A DNA stretch of 64,000 nt, taken from NCBI RefSeq assembly GCF_040954835.1, contig NC_090699.1, positions 19,477,817 to 19,541,816 of the forward strand, written 5' to 3'. Made by a program: the position numbers and the translations under genes. Numbering within the stretch: the first letter of the stretch is position 1; the number at the start of each line of letters is the position of its first letter. Below are positions 1 to 11,600 of this stretch, piece by piece. This DNA is from Lepisosteus oculatus. Its lineage: Eukaryota; Chordata; Actinopteri; Semionotiformes; Lepisosteidae. The notes below the pieces were generated by a model. It saw nothing but the letters and a program-made list of their open reading frames with translations. It searched no databases and was not told the DNA's origin.

Positions 1-1320
1 GATTCCCTGCAAAAACTCATGTCCTCCTACGGATTTTCCCCAAGAGAAAACATGTAGTCTTTTATTTCAAGCCAAGCGTCCACTCTGCCTACTTTAGAAA
101 TAAAAAAGCTTACGTAAGGTCTTTCAAGGTTTCAAATATTCACAAAGATTCTCTTCCTCTAAATCCTTGTTGTTTTCTTTGCTCTAGAATAGAAAGGAAC
201 ACTACTTAGTATCCAGCTCTTCCTATGCTGAACTATTACCGATACAGTGCTGCTGGCAGAATCAATAGCTTGTTATATTTTGGAACAATCAGTCACCAGT
301 ATTATTGCCTAGACAACAGTACCATAGAGAGCAATTTGGTGAAATCTTTTAACATTTCAAATTAACAAAAAACAAAAGCCTGTCTAGCTTGTTTTCGGTA
401 ACGTGTTGAAGTTGTGGTCTTGGGACATCAATGTATTTCACTGCCTCCCTTGAAACTAAAAGACTATTGCACTATTTCCCACTTTCAGTTTTGTGAGCTA
501 GGAGGTGTACTATCTAGAACCAGATAAGAATCTGACATTATCCCAACGTAACTTTTGCTCAATTTCAAGCTGAAAGGAAACTACTATAACTGAAACGGCA
601 GATGTTGCCAGAAAAAACAAATCCAATAAAATAAGCAGCCTGGATATTTCCAGGAAAACATGCGCTCCCAGTTCACAGATCACAGGGTTCCAAACAGCCC
701 ATTCAGCAATGGGTTTCAGGAGTAATGAAAGGCTGAATGAGCTGGCTCTGGAGTCACAAATCCATTGGGCTGAACCCACCATCAGCCTTTTGTTCCAAAG
801 CTACAAGAGCAGACATTTAGAATTGGAGCAATCAGCAATGTTGCAGAATAGTGTGACTAAGGCAATATTGACAAACAAATTTAGGTTTTATAGAAATCTC
901 TGATCAGGAAACAGCGGTAAGTAAGAACTCCTCTTATTGCTTCATTTCAGCATGAATTTATAGTGTTTTGATTCGTCTAATTTTCTGTGTTATGTGTGGC
1001 CGAGTTGGATTTGCATATCTTAAAGGGACAGTTACCAATTGAGATTAGGGAACTCCTCTCTTAAGAGGTGAATCACTTTCCATTACAGATTCTTGAATAT
1101 AACTGGATGGCACAGCCCAATATTATGCATTAGATTTCATGTTTGGACATAAATAATTATAGGTTTATCCCATCATTCAATTTGTTTTGCACTCAGCAGC
1201 TATAAGAGAGGGATGGTTTAACGGGACAGCTGTGAAGGCTCACAGCTTAGTTTCTACAAGCCAAGCCACAGGCACACAGGCATCAGGTGATGTCACCATC
1301 TTCAGCTTGATACGTCCATA
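1..1320 (-). other. EIF4EBP2: Probable EIF4EBP2 3' untranslated region
   Basis: There is no convincing coding sequence here on either strand. The DNA lies directly downstream of the EIF4EBP2 stop, and mammalian EIF4EBP2 is known for a long 3' UTR. An AATAAA on the minus strand falls at 61-66. Treating the whole stretch as UTR is an inference; the transcript may end earlier or run past the window edge. Confidence 0.55.
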
Positions 1321-1352
1321 TCAGATGTCCATTTCAAACTGAGCGTCATCGC
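1321..1352 (-). CDS. EIF4EBP2: EIF4EBP2 coding exon 3 (C-terminal TOS motif)
   Basis: This 32-nt exon encodes the end of the protein, DDAQFEMDI and a TGA stop, after the acceptor CATTTTAG. FEMDI is the raptor-binding TOS motif. It is too short to stand out as an open reading frame and was found by splice phase. Confidence 0.93.
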
Positions 1353-4089
1353 CTAAAATGAAGTAAAAAAAACAATGACTTAAAGAATGATTTGATTTCT
1401 CTTACATGAGGTTCAGCGAATGCAGGAGAGTATTGAGTTTCAGCATATCAGTTGCAAACAGTGAAAATTTTCATCTGAAAAAATTAGTCATGATCATTAG
1501 GTTGGAAATGATTATCCTTAATTCCACAACAAGAGTAACTTAAAATCTTTCTTACAAAGCCCATTTGCACGCTTACTCAACAATAACAGTTTAATAAGGC
1601 AACATTAAAAGCAATCATCTCAAAGTGCTTTAGGTTTTCAAATGAGCATGCAACAGCTATCAGGACACAGCTCGCGTCCTTTCAGTTTGAACACGTTACA
1701 GTATCTTGAACTGTGATTGTAATTACAAGGATTGGCCAGTATGTTATGTCCCCCTATTATTTTTTTATGTGGAGTACAGCTTTCTGGGAGAACCTAGTAA
1801 AACTGAATTTAGAGCAAATCTGTACACAGGTGTGCTACACGTGTGACCTGAACTAGCAGACTGAATATAGATGGATGAACATATGTGTGAGTTAAAAAAA
1901 ACGTGCATGGACAATTGAACTAAATTTCTTATTTTGCAAACAATGAAATCAATTATTACTCTACTTAAGGCACTAAGTATCAGTTACACACACAGGCACC
2001 CATGAAACAGTAATAATTAATTTCAGAAGCTGTGATTATTTTATGTAAACTGCCTCAGATAAAAGCATCTGCTAAATATATACATATTGTATTTACATCC
2101 AAACAAGCTGGAGGGGGTGACTTTGTTAGTGGGTTTAGTTTGAGGGGAAATACGTTTAGGGAGATTCTATTTGGTTTCCGGTTTTCCCAGTTCTCCTGTT
2201 GTCTGTCTACTGCAGGCTGCTCACATCCGTTTACTTTTATGACAAAATCTGATGCCTAGCAATCAGGTCACAGACCGCAACAGGCACTGCCGCAGGTGAC
2301 TGGGAGTGGGCGTTACGGAGGTGAGAATTAATTTGAAGGTCATGGCCTCAGGCATCAACTACACAACTTCAGCCTCACCCACATATGCCCAGCACGTTTA
2401 ACACCACTGTGAATCCACCCTACATCAGGAAAGGCCTGGATTGTACCCGTGATCTCTGGACTCTAGAAATAATCTTAGGGAGGAGGGCTTTTTTACAGAG
2501 GGAGCCGCTGTCCCAGACATAGACTTGTCCCTGTTCAACTTTATCCCGTTGTAATATCTTGACACCCGGCTCCAAGGCTGCAAAGTTCAACAAAACCACT
2601 CACCGATGACAGCCTTGCCTTCGTGGTTATTCGCATTGTTCATTTCATTCTTTTTATTTTCGTTCATGGTGTTCAGGCTGGTCACGCCAGGGATGTCGGG
2701 GAGGTGGGCTGGTGGGGTCTGGGCAATAGGGGAATTGCGCCGATCTAACAGGAACTTGCGGTCATAAATGATCCGGGTACCTAAATAAATGGCAAGACAT
2801 AATAAGTGAGGGAAACTAACGCATTTATATTTGTTTTTGTCACCGAGCAGCCAAGTAAAATGTAACAAATCAGGTGGGGAGTTGCGTCAGCATGCGTAGG
2901 CTGCAAAGGAACAAGTAATAGGTTTATTCCATGCTGAAAAAAAAAGGAGGAAAGAAAACACAACGTTTCGGCCGTGGAGCCTTCTTCAGGTGTGAGGAAC
3001 CTGTAGAACCTGAAGCAGGCTCCACGGCCGAAACGTTTGTTTTTTCTTTCCTCTTTTTTTTTTCAGCATGGAATCAACCTTTTACTTGTTCCAAAATGTA
3101 ATAAAGTCTGATACGCATCTCCCCCTCCGTAGAAAATGCTCAAATACTTTGCTTTGACGGAAACTGATTTATCTGATGCTCTGTCAAATAACAGTTTCCA
3201 CTCTTATTTGAGGCTGTAACAATAATACACCCGTTTCGTTCGTTATTCCCTCCTGACACACGACGACTGATTTCTCAATAGATTTCCAAAACTGCAGAGG
3301 ACTTCAAGAGTACCGAATACACATTTCACCTACCGAGCTCTCAAGCTGGAGCGCCACTGCTTCGCGTCAAGACCTTTCAACCGAACACAGCAAGCAAGGT
3401 AATACCCAAGCTAGAGCACCTGACATGTTTTTAAAGAAATCGTGCATTTTCGATTTTAAATGAAAAGCAATAAAAAGTGAAATGCTCCGTACAGCAGCCA
3501 CCAGCTGTGACTCGGTCTAAGAACACGGCTCCGAACATTTGACTTACTTTGCAACGTAACTGGGAGACCGCATTACATAACAAGCAGGGAGGAAGTGACA
3601 CCAAACGCAGAAAACAATCCCAACATTTTGTGAACAAAAACGCGACTTTTCCCCACACACACTCGGGGGGGGGGGCATCGTACGTACCAGTACACCAACT
3701 ATGTTTGCACGACCAAAAACGAAAAACCCCTAAATCAGACTTTCGTTTCGAAATGCCCTGCTATTTACATATATTTTAAAAACTTCGCTATCACAACCAG
3801 CGGGACCCATCCAAGCTGCATAGAGGCGGTGCGAGAGGACTGTTTTTGCTTTCCGCCGTTTTACCCCTTTTGCACGCTGTGGACTTCAGAGGAGAGCAAG
3901 TCCCGAATGCATGACGTTGTAATGCACATTCAGAATGACTTATAAGATCTTATTACCTCCTGGTGTAGTGGAGAATAATGTGCCCCCAGGGGTGGTGCAA
4001 TAATCGTGAGGTAGCTGCGTTGTGTCGTTGATCAGAACCGTCCTGGTCGGGATGGCCCGGCTTTCACTGTGCTGACGACTGGACGACAT
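1321..4089 (-). CDS. EIF4EBP2: Eukaryotic translation initiation factor 4E-binding protein 2 (three coding exons)
   Basis: Coding exons are 3957-4089, 2604-2780 and 1321-1352, joined by GT-AG introns into 342 nt (113 residues plus stop). The family product is a small, largely disordered cytoplasmic repressor that binds eIF4E and blocks eIF4G binding until mTORC1 phosphorylates it. The sequence shows a RAIP motif at 11-14, TTP phospho-sites near residues 32-34 and 41-43, the eIF4E-binding YDRKFLL motif at 50-56, SP and TP sites at 61 and 66, and a C-terminal FEMDI TOS motif at 109-113. The ending DDAQFEMDI matches 4E-BP2 rather than 4E-BP1, which ends EESQFEMDI. It is slightly shorter than the human protein, mostly near the N-terminus. 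The start is the ATG at 4087-4089. It is transcribed divergently from LRRC20, as in human. Confidence 0.96.
2604..2780 (-). CDS. EIF4EBP2: EIF4EBP2 coding exon 2
   Basis: Encodes G45 onward, including the eIF4E-binding helix YDRKFLL and the SP/TP sites, and an Asn-rich linker (near residues 84-96). Acceptor ATTTAG|GTACCC and donor ATCG|GTGAGT are seen on the minus strand. Confidence 0.95.
2869..3096. repeat. Head-to-head inverted pair of an interspersed repeat
   Basis: Two copies of one element meet tail-out near 3000. One is minus-oriented (2869-2999) and the second is plus-oriented and shorter (3000-3096). Both share a CCTGAAG-AGGCTCCACGGCCGAAACGTT core, then a T/C-rich tract, then CAGCATGGAAT. 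A third copy is at 13226-13350. The pair sits in EIF4EBP2 intron 1 and could form a long hairpin in the transcript. Confidence 0.85.
3662..3674. repeat. Poly(G) run
   Basis: An uninterrupted run of about ten G on the plus strand in EIF4EBP2 intron 1. It is a slippage-prone mononucleotide tract. Confidence 0.8.
3957..4089 (-). CDS. EIF4EBP2: EIF4EBP2 coding exon 1
   Basis: Encodes residues 1-44 plus the first base of G45, including the RAIP motif and both TTP phosphorylation sites. The donor reads GGAG|GTAATA on the minus strand. Confidence 0.95.
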
Positions 4090-4345
4090 TTGACCTGAAT
4101 CGATGAGGCGTCAGTTGTGAAATCGTAAAAGCCGAGGGACGGTTGAAAAATCTGTGGCTTTTTTTCCTTCTTTCCTTATCTTTCTTTAGCGAAGCTTTCT
4201 CTCCACTCCGTCTGCCCTCCCAGCCGTCAGCACCGTCCCCTCCCACCGCCAGGAAGCACAACACAGCAGCGCGGAGGAAATGAGGTCAATATAGCGGAGC
4301 CCCATGTGCGGGCTGCGGGCGTCTTCCCTGCCTGAACCAGACTTG
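4090..4345 (-). promoter_or_regulatory. EIF4EBP2: EIF4EBP2 5' UTR and proximal promoter
   Basis: A GC-richer, CpG-containing segment lies immediately upstream of the EIF4EBP2 ATG, with a pyrimidine-rich stretch (as read on the plus strand) at 4159-4190. A TATA-like word (TATATT on the minus strand) lies near 4290. The transcription start cannot be fixed from sequence alone. Confidence 0.5.
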
Positions 4346-4754
4346 AGAGGAGACGGCTGGCGGGGTGCAGCGAGCCTTGTGGCGTGAATTCACACAATTA
4401 ATAAAAATACAATTGCAGGCCTTTGTGCTTGACGTTGTCCATTGTCAAACGCAAGACGTGCCCGGCGGGGATTCTGCGTTTGCAGACTTAATACTAGATG
4501 CATTACCTTGGTTGAAAAATAATTTCGTAACATACATCATCTGTATCAGTGGTTACATCCACTCAAGAGGCTCAGGGTGACATATAAAAACAACATATCT
4601 ACTGCTTTAGTTTTTGACCGATAGCAAATCTTCACCACTTTCTAAATTCTGCCTGTCACGATAGTCATGAAATTAGAGCTATTGTGCTAATATTGTGGTG
4701 ATTTAGTCTGTCCAATATTATTTTAAAAAGTTAAAATGAACAATTTTTAACACT

Positions 4755-5300
4755 TGTGCCAGCAGCTATATCACCCTGCAACTCTCAGGCTGGCAGTCCA
4801 ACTCACAACTGGCTAGGATGGGAGACCTCCTGGGAAAGCTAAGGGTGCCTCTGGAATAGAGGCCAGTAGAGGGTGCTCACCCTGCTGTCTGTGTGGGTCC
4901 TAATGCCCCAGTGTAGTGATGGGGTACCGTAAAACAGGTGCTGTCCTTCGGATGAGTTGTAAAAGTGAGGTTCTGACTCTGTGTGGTCATTAATAAATCA
5001 CAGAGTGTTTCTAGAAATGAGTAGTGGTGTTATTCCGGCGTCCAGGCCAAATTTCCCCGTTTTTTACCAATCATGGCCTTCTAATAATCCACAGCTATGA
5101 ACTGGCTTCATCACTCTGCTCTCCTCCCCACTGATAGCTGATGAGCGTACTGGTGCACTATGGCTGCCGTTGCATCATCCAGGTGGGGCTGCACATTGGT
5201 GGTGGTGGTGGAGGGGAGTCCCCATTACCTGTAAAGCGCTTTGAGTGGAGTGTCCAGAAAAGCGCTAAATAATTGTAAATAATTATTATTATTATTACTT
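4755..5300 (+). mobile_element. 5S-rRNA-headed SINE (SINE3-like), nearly full length
   Basis: The head resembles 5S rRNA: it keeps the 'ggatgggagacctcctggg' internal-promoter block, with part of the upstream head deleted. The body matches the copies at 36.1, 39.3 and 62.1 kb. The end carries 'aaagcgctttgagtggagtg' and an (ATT)n tail. SINE3 elements of fish have this 5S-derived pol III head and a LINE-related 3' end. It lies in the EIF4EBP2-LRRC20 intergenic region. Confidence 0.85.
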
Positions 5301-6742
5301 GCCCTTTTCATCAGGTGATGCAACCTAAATTAGTTAAACGTTAACTTTATGATTAACTTGTCACTTTAGACAAGATATTTTGTTGTACAGGGCTGCAAGA
5401 CGTCAGACGCTATAAAAATGCTGTCAGGTCCTCAGTTCCTCAGAGATTAACCGCACGTACTTGATCCGTTTTCTATAAACTGCACAGTCGCTGCGCCTCA
5501 GACGTTAAAAATGTATTTTTAGCGGTGGACTGGTGAGGCTGTAGACTTGTAAGGAGTATGAACAACTATATTGTTATTACAATTCACAACAGTATTATTA
5601 AAACGCTTTGCTTTCAGAACGAGGCTGGGTTGGTTCTATGACTTTTGCAGGACGTGCTAAATTGCAAGATAGCATCATTTACGCGATAGCACACGTACTA
5701 TCGCGAGTTTGAGCAGTTCAGCGTCCTGACCACAGGAAGGAGGCGCCTCCGTTGGCGAACAGGAACTGGAGGGGGCGCTCGAATGCGGAGGGATGCATTT
5801 TAACTGGTTATATTTTAAAGACAAGTTGTATTTTTCGTTTGCGAAAATATTAATTAAAACAAACAAACAAATCTATCTCCAGGATACCATGAAATGGCTC
5901 TGGGCCTCTTTGGGCAGTGACAGTGACCCCATTGATAGCCCCTCCAGGGCAGAAACAGCTTAGGGTTTAATTGCAACAGAAAATATTCTTCTCTGTCTCA
6001 TTCTCTCTGCTGTTGTCTCCCTGAACAAGGAAGATTACTCACAATCTCATTCTTTAAAAACAGAATCGACTCCTGCAGGGCCGAGAGTCTCTCACTGCCA
6101 TAATTGGTCTAATTATTTTATTAACTGCATGATTGTAACATGCATAATAACCAGGCCCTAAAGTGTTTTAGAGATCACTGCTCCTATAATAAAAGTGAAC
6201 CATTGGAGTAACAAACTGTTAAATCTCCTAAAAATATTCTATTGGCGGGATTAAATCCCATATGATACAGTATATGATCCAGCATCAAGTTTTATTTTCA
6301 ATCAGGTAGTAAATCTCATGTCCCATATAGAGAGTACAAAGAACACCCCCATAACATCCCTGTCCTGCAATATATACTGTATGTTTAACTAAGAAAATAA
6401 ATGCATTGATTTATTACATGTTACATAGTTATGGGGAAAAGTGGCCCTGCTGTGATTGTGTGCCCTGATTGTGTCTGTGTGTGTCCTGCGATGAATTGGC
6501 ATCCAGTCCAGGCTGTATCCCTCCTTGTGCCTGTTGCTTGACGGAATAAACTACAACTCCCCCGCAGACCTGTACTATATAAAGCGATAAGAAAATGTAT
6601 GGATGCATTACTTCAGTTTAAAACAGAAGCCTCCAGCAGATTAACTTGAGACCCCTTCTCATTGTTGTCAATGGACTAATCAGGTTAAATACCACTACTA
6701 AACACGGGATCACCAGCAGCTAGTTTAGCCCGGCTGACTTAC
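5301..6742. other. EIF4EBP2-LRRC20 intergenic sequence, left part
   Basis: I see no supported gene. A short minus-oriented fragment of the interspersed repeat with the 'catgtctttggactgt' core is recognisable near 6470-6545. The rest is AT-rich and unassigned. Confidence 0.5.
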
Positions 6743-6850
6743 TTCTCTCTCCAACTTGGTGATCTCGAAGTAGACGTGTGATTGGCCAGGAGCTATGAGG
6801 AAGTGCAGCAGCTGCTGCTGTACCTCACCGTGCAGAAAAGTCAGGGGTTT
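6743..6850 (-). CDS. Candidate orphan coding exon, unrecognised protein
   Basis: This is a 108-nt segment on the minus strand, bounded by a good acceptor (pyrimidine tract then TTGCAG at its upstream edge) and a strong donor (GTAAGT, 6737-6742). Only one of three frames is open and it spans exactly 36 codons, phase 0 to phase 0. The peptide contains HGEVQQQLLHFL and VYFEITKLERE, which look like an ordinary amphipathic protein. I do not recognise the family. It lies about 2.7 kb upstream of EIF4EBP2 on the same strand, so it could be an upstream alternative exon, part of an unlisted small gene, or a relic. No partner exon was found. Confidence 0.35.
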
Positions 6851-8541
6851 CTGCAAGGAGGTAAGAGGTTTGTAAAATACAGCAGAGAGGGGGGTTGTTA
6901 GTACAGTACCGGTTGTGAAAAATAACATGGTTGAAATTGCAATGAAGAAACCGCCAAAAAAAAGAGGATGTTTTTTTTTAAATCCTGAAAGCATGCTGTA
7001 AGCCAAAGAAATCCGTTTGTGTATCTTACAGACTTTGGTGCTTCGTGATTTATTTTTATGAAGTCGGTGGTGCCTTGTGCCTGGTTCTGCACAGGATTTA
7101 CACTTTTGATAAAGGAATATCGGCGTGTGGACTCACAATACGTACTGTACATCAAAGCGCCACGATGTGTGATCCTCTCACATTGTTCGCACACGCGTGG
7201 TTTCGTGCAAATAAATGCCTGTCCTGATGCATTGTGGTTAACGTGTTGCCGGTCAAATAAAAACATTTAAATAACGCTTAACCTCGTTCGATTTTAAGTT
7301 GAGTCCAATATTAAAAAGAAAAACTGCGCCTATTGAATGCTGCTCTCCCTCATAACCCAAAATAGCAACAGATGCTGACTCACAGTCTGACCGTACTTGG
7401 TTGATACAGCACTCTCGTCTTCTTTCTTCTCTTTGCCAGGATTCTGAGTATTTTGTATTGTCTTTATATACCGGTAAAGAATGGCTGCATTTAGGATTTT
7501 TTTAAGTTATCAAAACGCCCTTGAAAAGATAGATGTAATCACACACTTTCCTTTCTACTTTTTCCTTTTGTATTTTTTTTTCCGTGTTGAGTACACTACT
7601 GTGTTTATACTCTGTAGTTGTGTTTGCTAGGAAGAGATGTCAAACTACTTAGTGTACAAGGGGTTCCTGGCATTAATTGATGGAATAACGAGACGTCCGT
7701 ATAGCACAGCACAGGTGCCAGTGAGATAGGGGTCTGCTAGGATTGTTCGCAGCTGCTACTATTCGAAGACGCTGGATTTTCTCTGTAGCGGTCCGTATGG
7801 TCAGCTCACTCTTCTATAGCTTCACCACACTACTGCTTTTTGTCATGTGATGAAACATATTTTAAAGCAAGTTATTGTTACCATTAGTGGGGGGAGTAGT
7901 TGTGCTTTATAATCGCTTGAATTAATCTTGAAAAATAAAAAAATGGTCTTGTATGTTTAACCCATGTATTTAAAGCAATAATTCAGATTTTCAACCTGTT
8001 GCATATTACATTTTCTGATAATATATAACACAATCACCTGATTACAGAGTTGAAAAGTTTCCTGTTGTCTTAAAACGTTTAATTATATCTAATATTGTGT
8101 CATGAGGAATGTAAACTTTACTCAACAAATCTTGATTCTAGTTTTGTAAAGGAGTATGCAAAGCCCTTGACACATGTAGAACTCTTGGTATGTTTTCAGA
8201 TGTGTTTTGAGATCACATCTCACCGGTTATTAATTATTCCACATGTCTGAGCTGATCTTGCTTGTGTATTCTGCAGTGCTGTGTGTATTTTGCGATGCTT
8301 GTTCAACTCACCATACACGTAATGGTTTGGCCTTGGTCTTGACAAAATAAGTTGAAAGGAAGTATAAATGATCCCTTCCCTTTAATGGGATCAAAGCCTG
8401 TCTCTCGTCACATTTTATTAAAATAAGACAATCACATTTTCCATATTCCAGTTTGATCATTAATTTGCAACTGTACATTAAAATAACTGTATACCACTGA
8501 GCTATGGGGATACTCCTTTGTATTTTTAAATGATTGTGCAG
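6851..8541. other. Region upstream of LRRC20
   Basis: LRRC20 needs a promoter and probably a non-coding first exon in this stretch, but I could not place either with confidence. Several short frames at 6.9-7.3 kb overlap on both strands and look like chance. The rest is AT-rich unique-looking sequence. Confidence 0.4.
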
Positions 8542-8566
8542 GCCTGCTAACCAGAGTGCTGTCAGA

Positions 8567-8636
8567 ATGGGAGAAGCTGTAGCTAATGTCGCCAGGAGGG
8601 TTAATGAGACCGTGGAGCTGGGAAAAGACACTCTGG
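8567..8636 (+). CDS. LRRC20: LRRC20 coding exon 1
   Basis: Encodes residues 1-23 and the first base of D24, ending at CTGG|GTAAGT. The exon's 5' edge could be at 8542 or 8566, as both follow an AG. The coding start is the same either way. Confidence 0.92.
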
Positions 8637-11600
8637 GTAAGTGTGTTGTTCTACTTCTCCACGGCAGGTGGCAGTATTGTCCAGGTTTTTAATTCGACCG
8701 GGATTAAGTGGAATGGAATGAAAGATATAGGGTACTTATTGGGTTTGTATATCTTTGAAAGACACCAGGCAGAAGAACAGAAGAATTCTGAGATAAAATA
8801 ACATGCATTGGTGTTTGGGTCACTTAATAAACAGAAATATATATATATATTTTAATTGTTGAGATGAAGTACGACTATGTACAAAAAAACTGTTGTACTG
8901 AAAAGGAAGAAAGAATACACTTTCAAATGGAATAATTATTTTACTTAAGTGTGTACAGACAATTTCTTTCAAGACATTACAAGCAGTGAATTTTAGCCTT
9001 AAATACAGTGTAACACCTGAATACTAACTCTTGTGGCCATAGAGTGTCTTTCTGCAGAGCTCTGTGGCTGGAGGTTAGCAGCTGTAGGCCCCTATCACCC
9101 ACGCTGCCCCAGTGTGTCAGCTTTAGGTCGGGAAGCAGAGAGGACAAACATAAAACATGTTTAATATTTAGAAATTTGGCAATTTCTATACTTTCTAATA
9201 TATTTCATTGTAATATCATGGGGTGTACAAACCAAAATCCACACATAAGTGGAGCAATTTATTGAAAGGACAGGTCATGGTATTCATGATCTTGTTTTAC
9301 TTTTTCATACATAAATGGCTTCCTAGACAAAACGATTTGTGACTTGTTGGAAATTTTTAGGCAGTTTCAGGTGAAACAGTTATTCATCTGACAACAAGAC
9401 CAGAATAAGTTGGGATTTTCCATGATAAAAAAAACAGAACAGCTGGGCTTCAGAGTTTTGGCTAGTGACCATTGTACTATTTTACAGGAAGTCAGTTTTC
9501 TTTCTTTTTGCCTTGTGGTCACAGAAGTACTGTGTTCGCTTTCTGAAAATTGATTTATAAATTAAAAAAACAAGGCTGTAATTGCTACTGGCTTTTGTTT
9601 TTGTTAAATATGTTTGAATGTTTTTGCAAATTAAACTCTGTGATTAATTAGCTTTACCCTGTAAAGAGAACATTTCAAATTCAATGAGGACACAAAGAGC
9701 AGATGAGTTTTGTTCTGTTCTAAAGGAATGTTTAATGTGTGCACTTATAATGCAATTAACTGACCTTTGTAATTGCATTCTTTTGCCAGAATAGTTGTGT
9801 TATCGAACTTTTAAATATTCATTTCTATAGTCATGAAAGATTCATGGAGAGCTTTTCTTTTTTTCACTGAACAGTGTGATTTAGATTGACAAGATTTACA
9901 ATACATTTTTTTTGCATTTACAAAATTATTTTTCTGAAGTATAGGTATTGCATGAGTTATATAGAGTAGAACATCAACACCATACAAAGTTTCAAACACC
10001 AAACCTCAAACTAGAATTCAGAACACATGAGGACATTTTTCATTACCCTATTTGTCACAGGACAATATTCTTGCTATTGTCCCAATGACATTCTAAAAAT
10101 AATGAAGAGAGCAGGATGTTAGAGTGTTAATTAACTAAACGAATTGCAATATCCTTCCATCCATTTTCAGTCTGCTTTTCTTGGTGAGGGTCACACTGAA
10201 TAATTATGATTCTCTATGTTAGATGTAGAATTTAATTATTTTAAATGTTCCAGGGAGTTGACATGGATGTTTGTAATTACCTCATCAAACAGGACTGCTG
10301 AGATTTAAACAGTGGAAGGTTGGTGATAAAAGGTGGTGTTTTCAAGTAGGGATTTTAAAGAGTTTAACCAAACGTATGTTAATGTTGATTAACTATAATT
10401 TTTTAGACTCTACACGAGTATGATTTTGTTTCTCTTTTATAATGATTCTGGATCATTTGATTAAAATAGTTATATTGTGTTTTTTTCCAGATCTTTCAGA
10501 ATGCAAACTGATTAGCTTTCCTGAAGGAATCTATAAGTTGTTAAGGACCGTAACAGAGAACATACATGTCATCTCTCTGGCTAACAATGAAATGAAAGCC
10601 ATAAACAGCAAATTCATTACCACGTTCAGCCAGCTAAGAGGTGGGTACAGAGGAGAAATTGCTGCTGGATGAAAGCCGGATTCTTTTGACAAGGTATTAT
10701 TCAGGTCAAACAAAGATCTATGCAGTGCTCCAGTTTTTTTACATTTAGAGCATGGAAAACATTTACTTTTGTGGTGGTTGCTGTTGGGGAAAATGGAAAC
10801 TCAAGGCAATGATTTTTGTGAGCTCACAGGTATAAATCAGTTTTATTGACATAGTGCTTCAGGTCACTCAGGTCATCTCTAATCTCTGAGATCTGCAGGG
10901 AGTGACTAACCTACCAAGGTGTCACCAGCATGACTGTACTATTGCAATCCGAACTAGCTGTGGGTGAGTCCTGTAGAAAGCACATTATCTTAAAAGGAGC
11001 TCTGGCCCTGAGACTGAGGCCAGCGAGACACTCAGATGACCTGATCCCTGCTGAATATCTCATTTTGGCTGTTATAGAATCACTTTATGCGTGTCACAGA
11101 AATTTTAGTAGCTCTGTTAAGATTGCTAGAGCTGTATAGACACGGCCTTGCATGTATTAAATTTTAAATAAGGTGGTCCCAGTAGCCTTTAAGAGTGCTG
11201 TTTTATGGTGATGGGAGATTTTGACAGTAGCTTTCTTCTTAATGGGCTGGGAGTTTTAAGAAAAAGCTCCTCACTGGTGCAGCAGAGCCTCTGATTTACT
11301 TTAAAAAACAGAGGCCCCATTTTATAACAGCAGGCGGTAAAAGTTTTGCTAAACTCTCTTTCTCCACTTCTTTCATTGATATTGACTGGTTTTTGGAACT
11401 GATTTTATTTGAATCCAGCAAGAGGTGAAATAAAGATTGATTCATCGTGGGTTTAACAAATGTTTTTCTCCTTCAGAAAGTTTGCAAACTATTAACTGGT
11501 CTTCTGAAGGGAAGTCCTGCAGGGCAGAAACAAAAAAGGAAATGATTTTATTATTGATAAAACTACATCAAAATGGTAAACTTTGGAGAACAAAAGTAAT

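Noticed and set aside
6898-7270. Overlapping frames on both strands upstream of LRRC20
   Set aside because: Several phases are open at once, without splice-site support or recognisable peptides.
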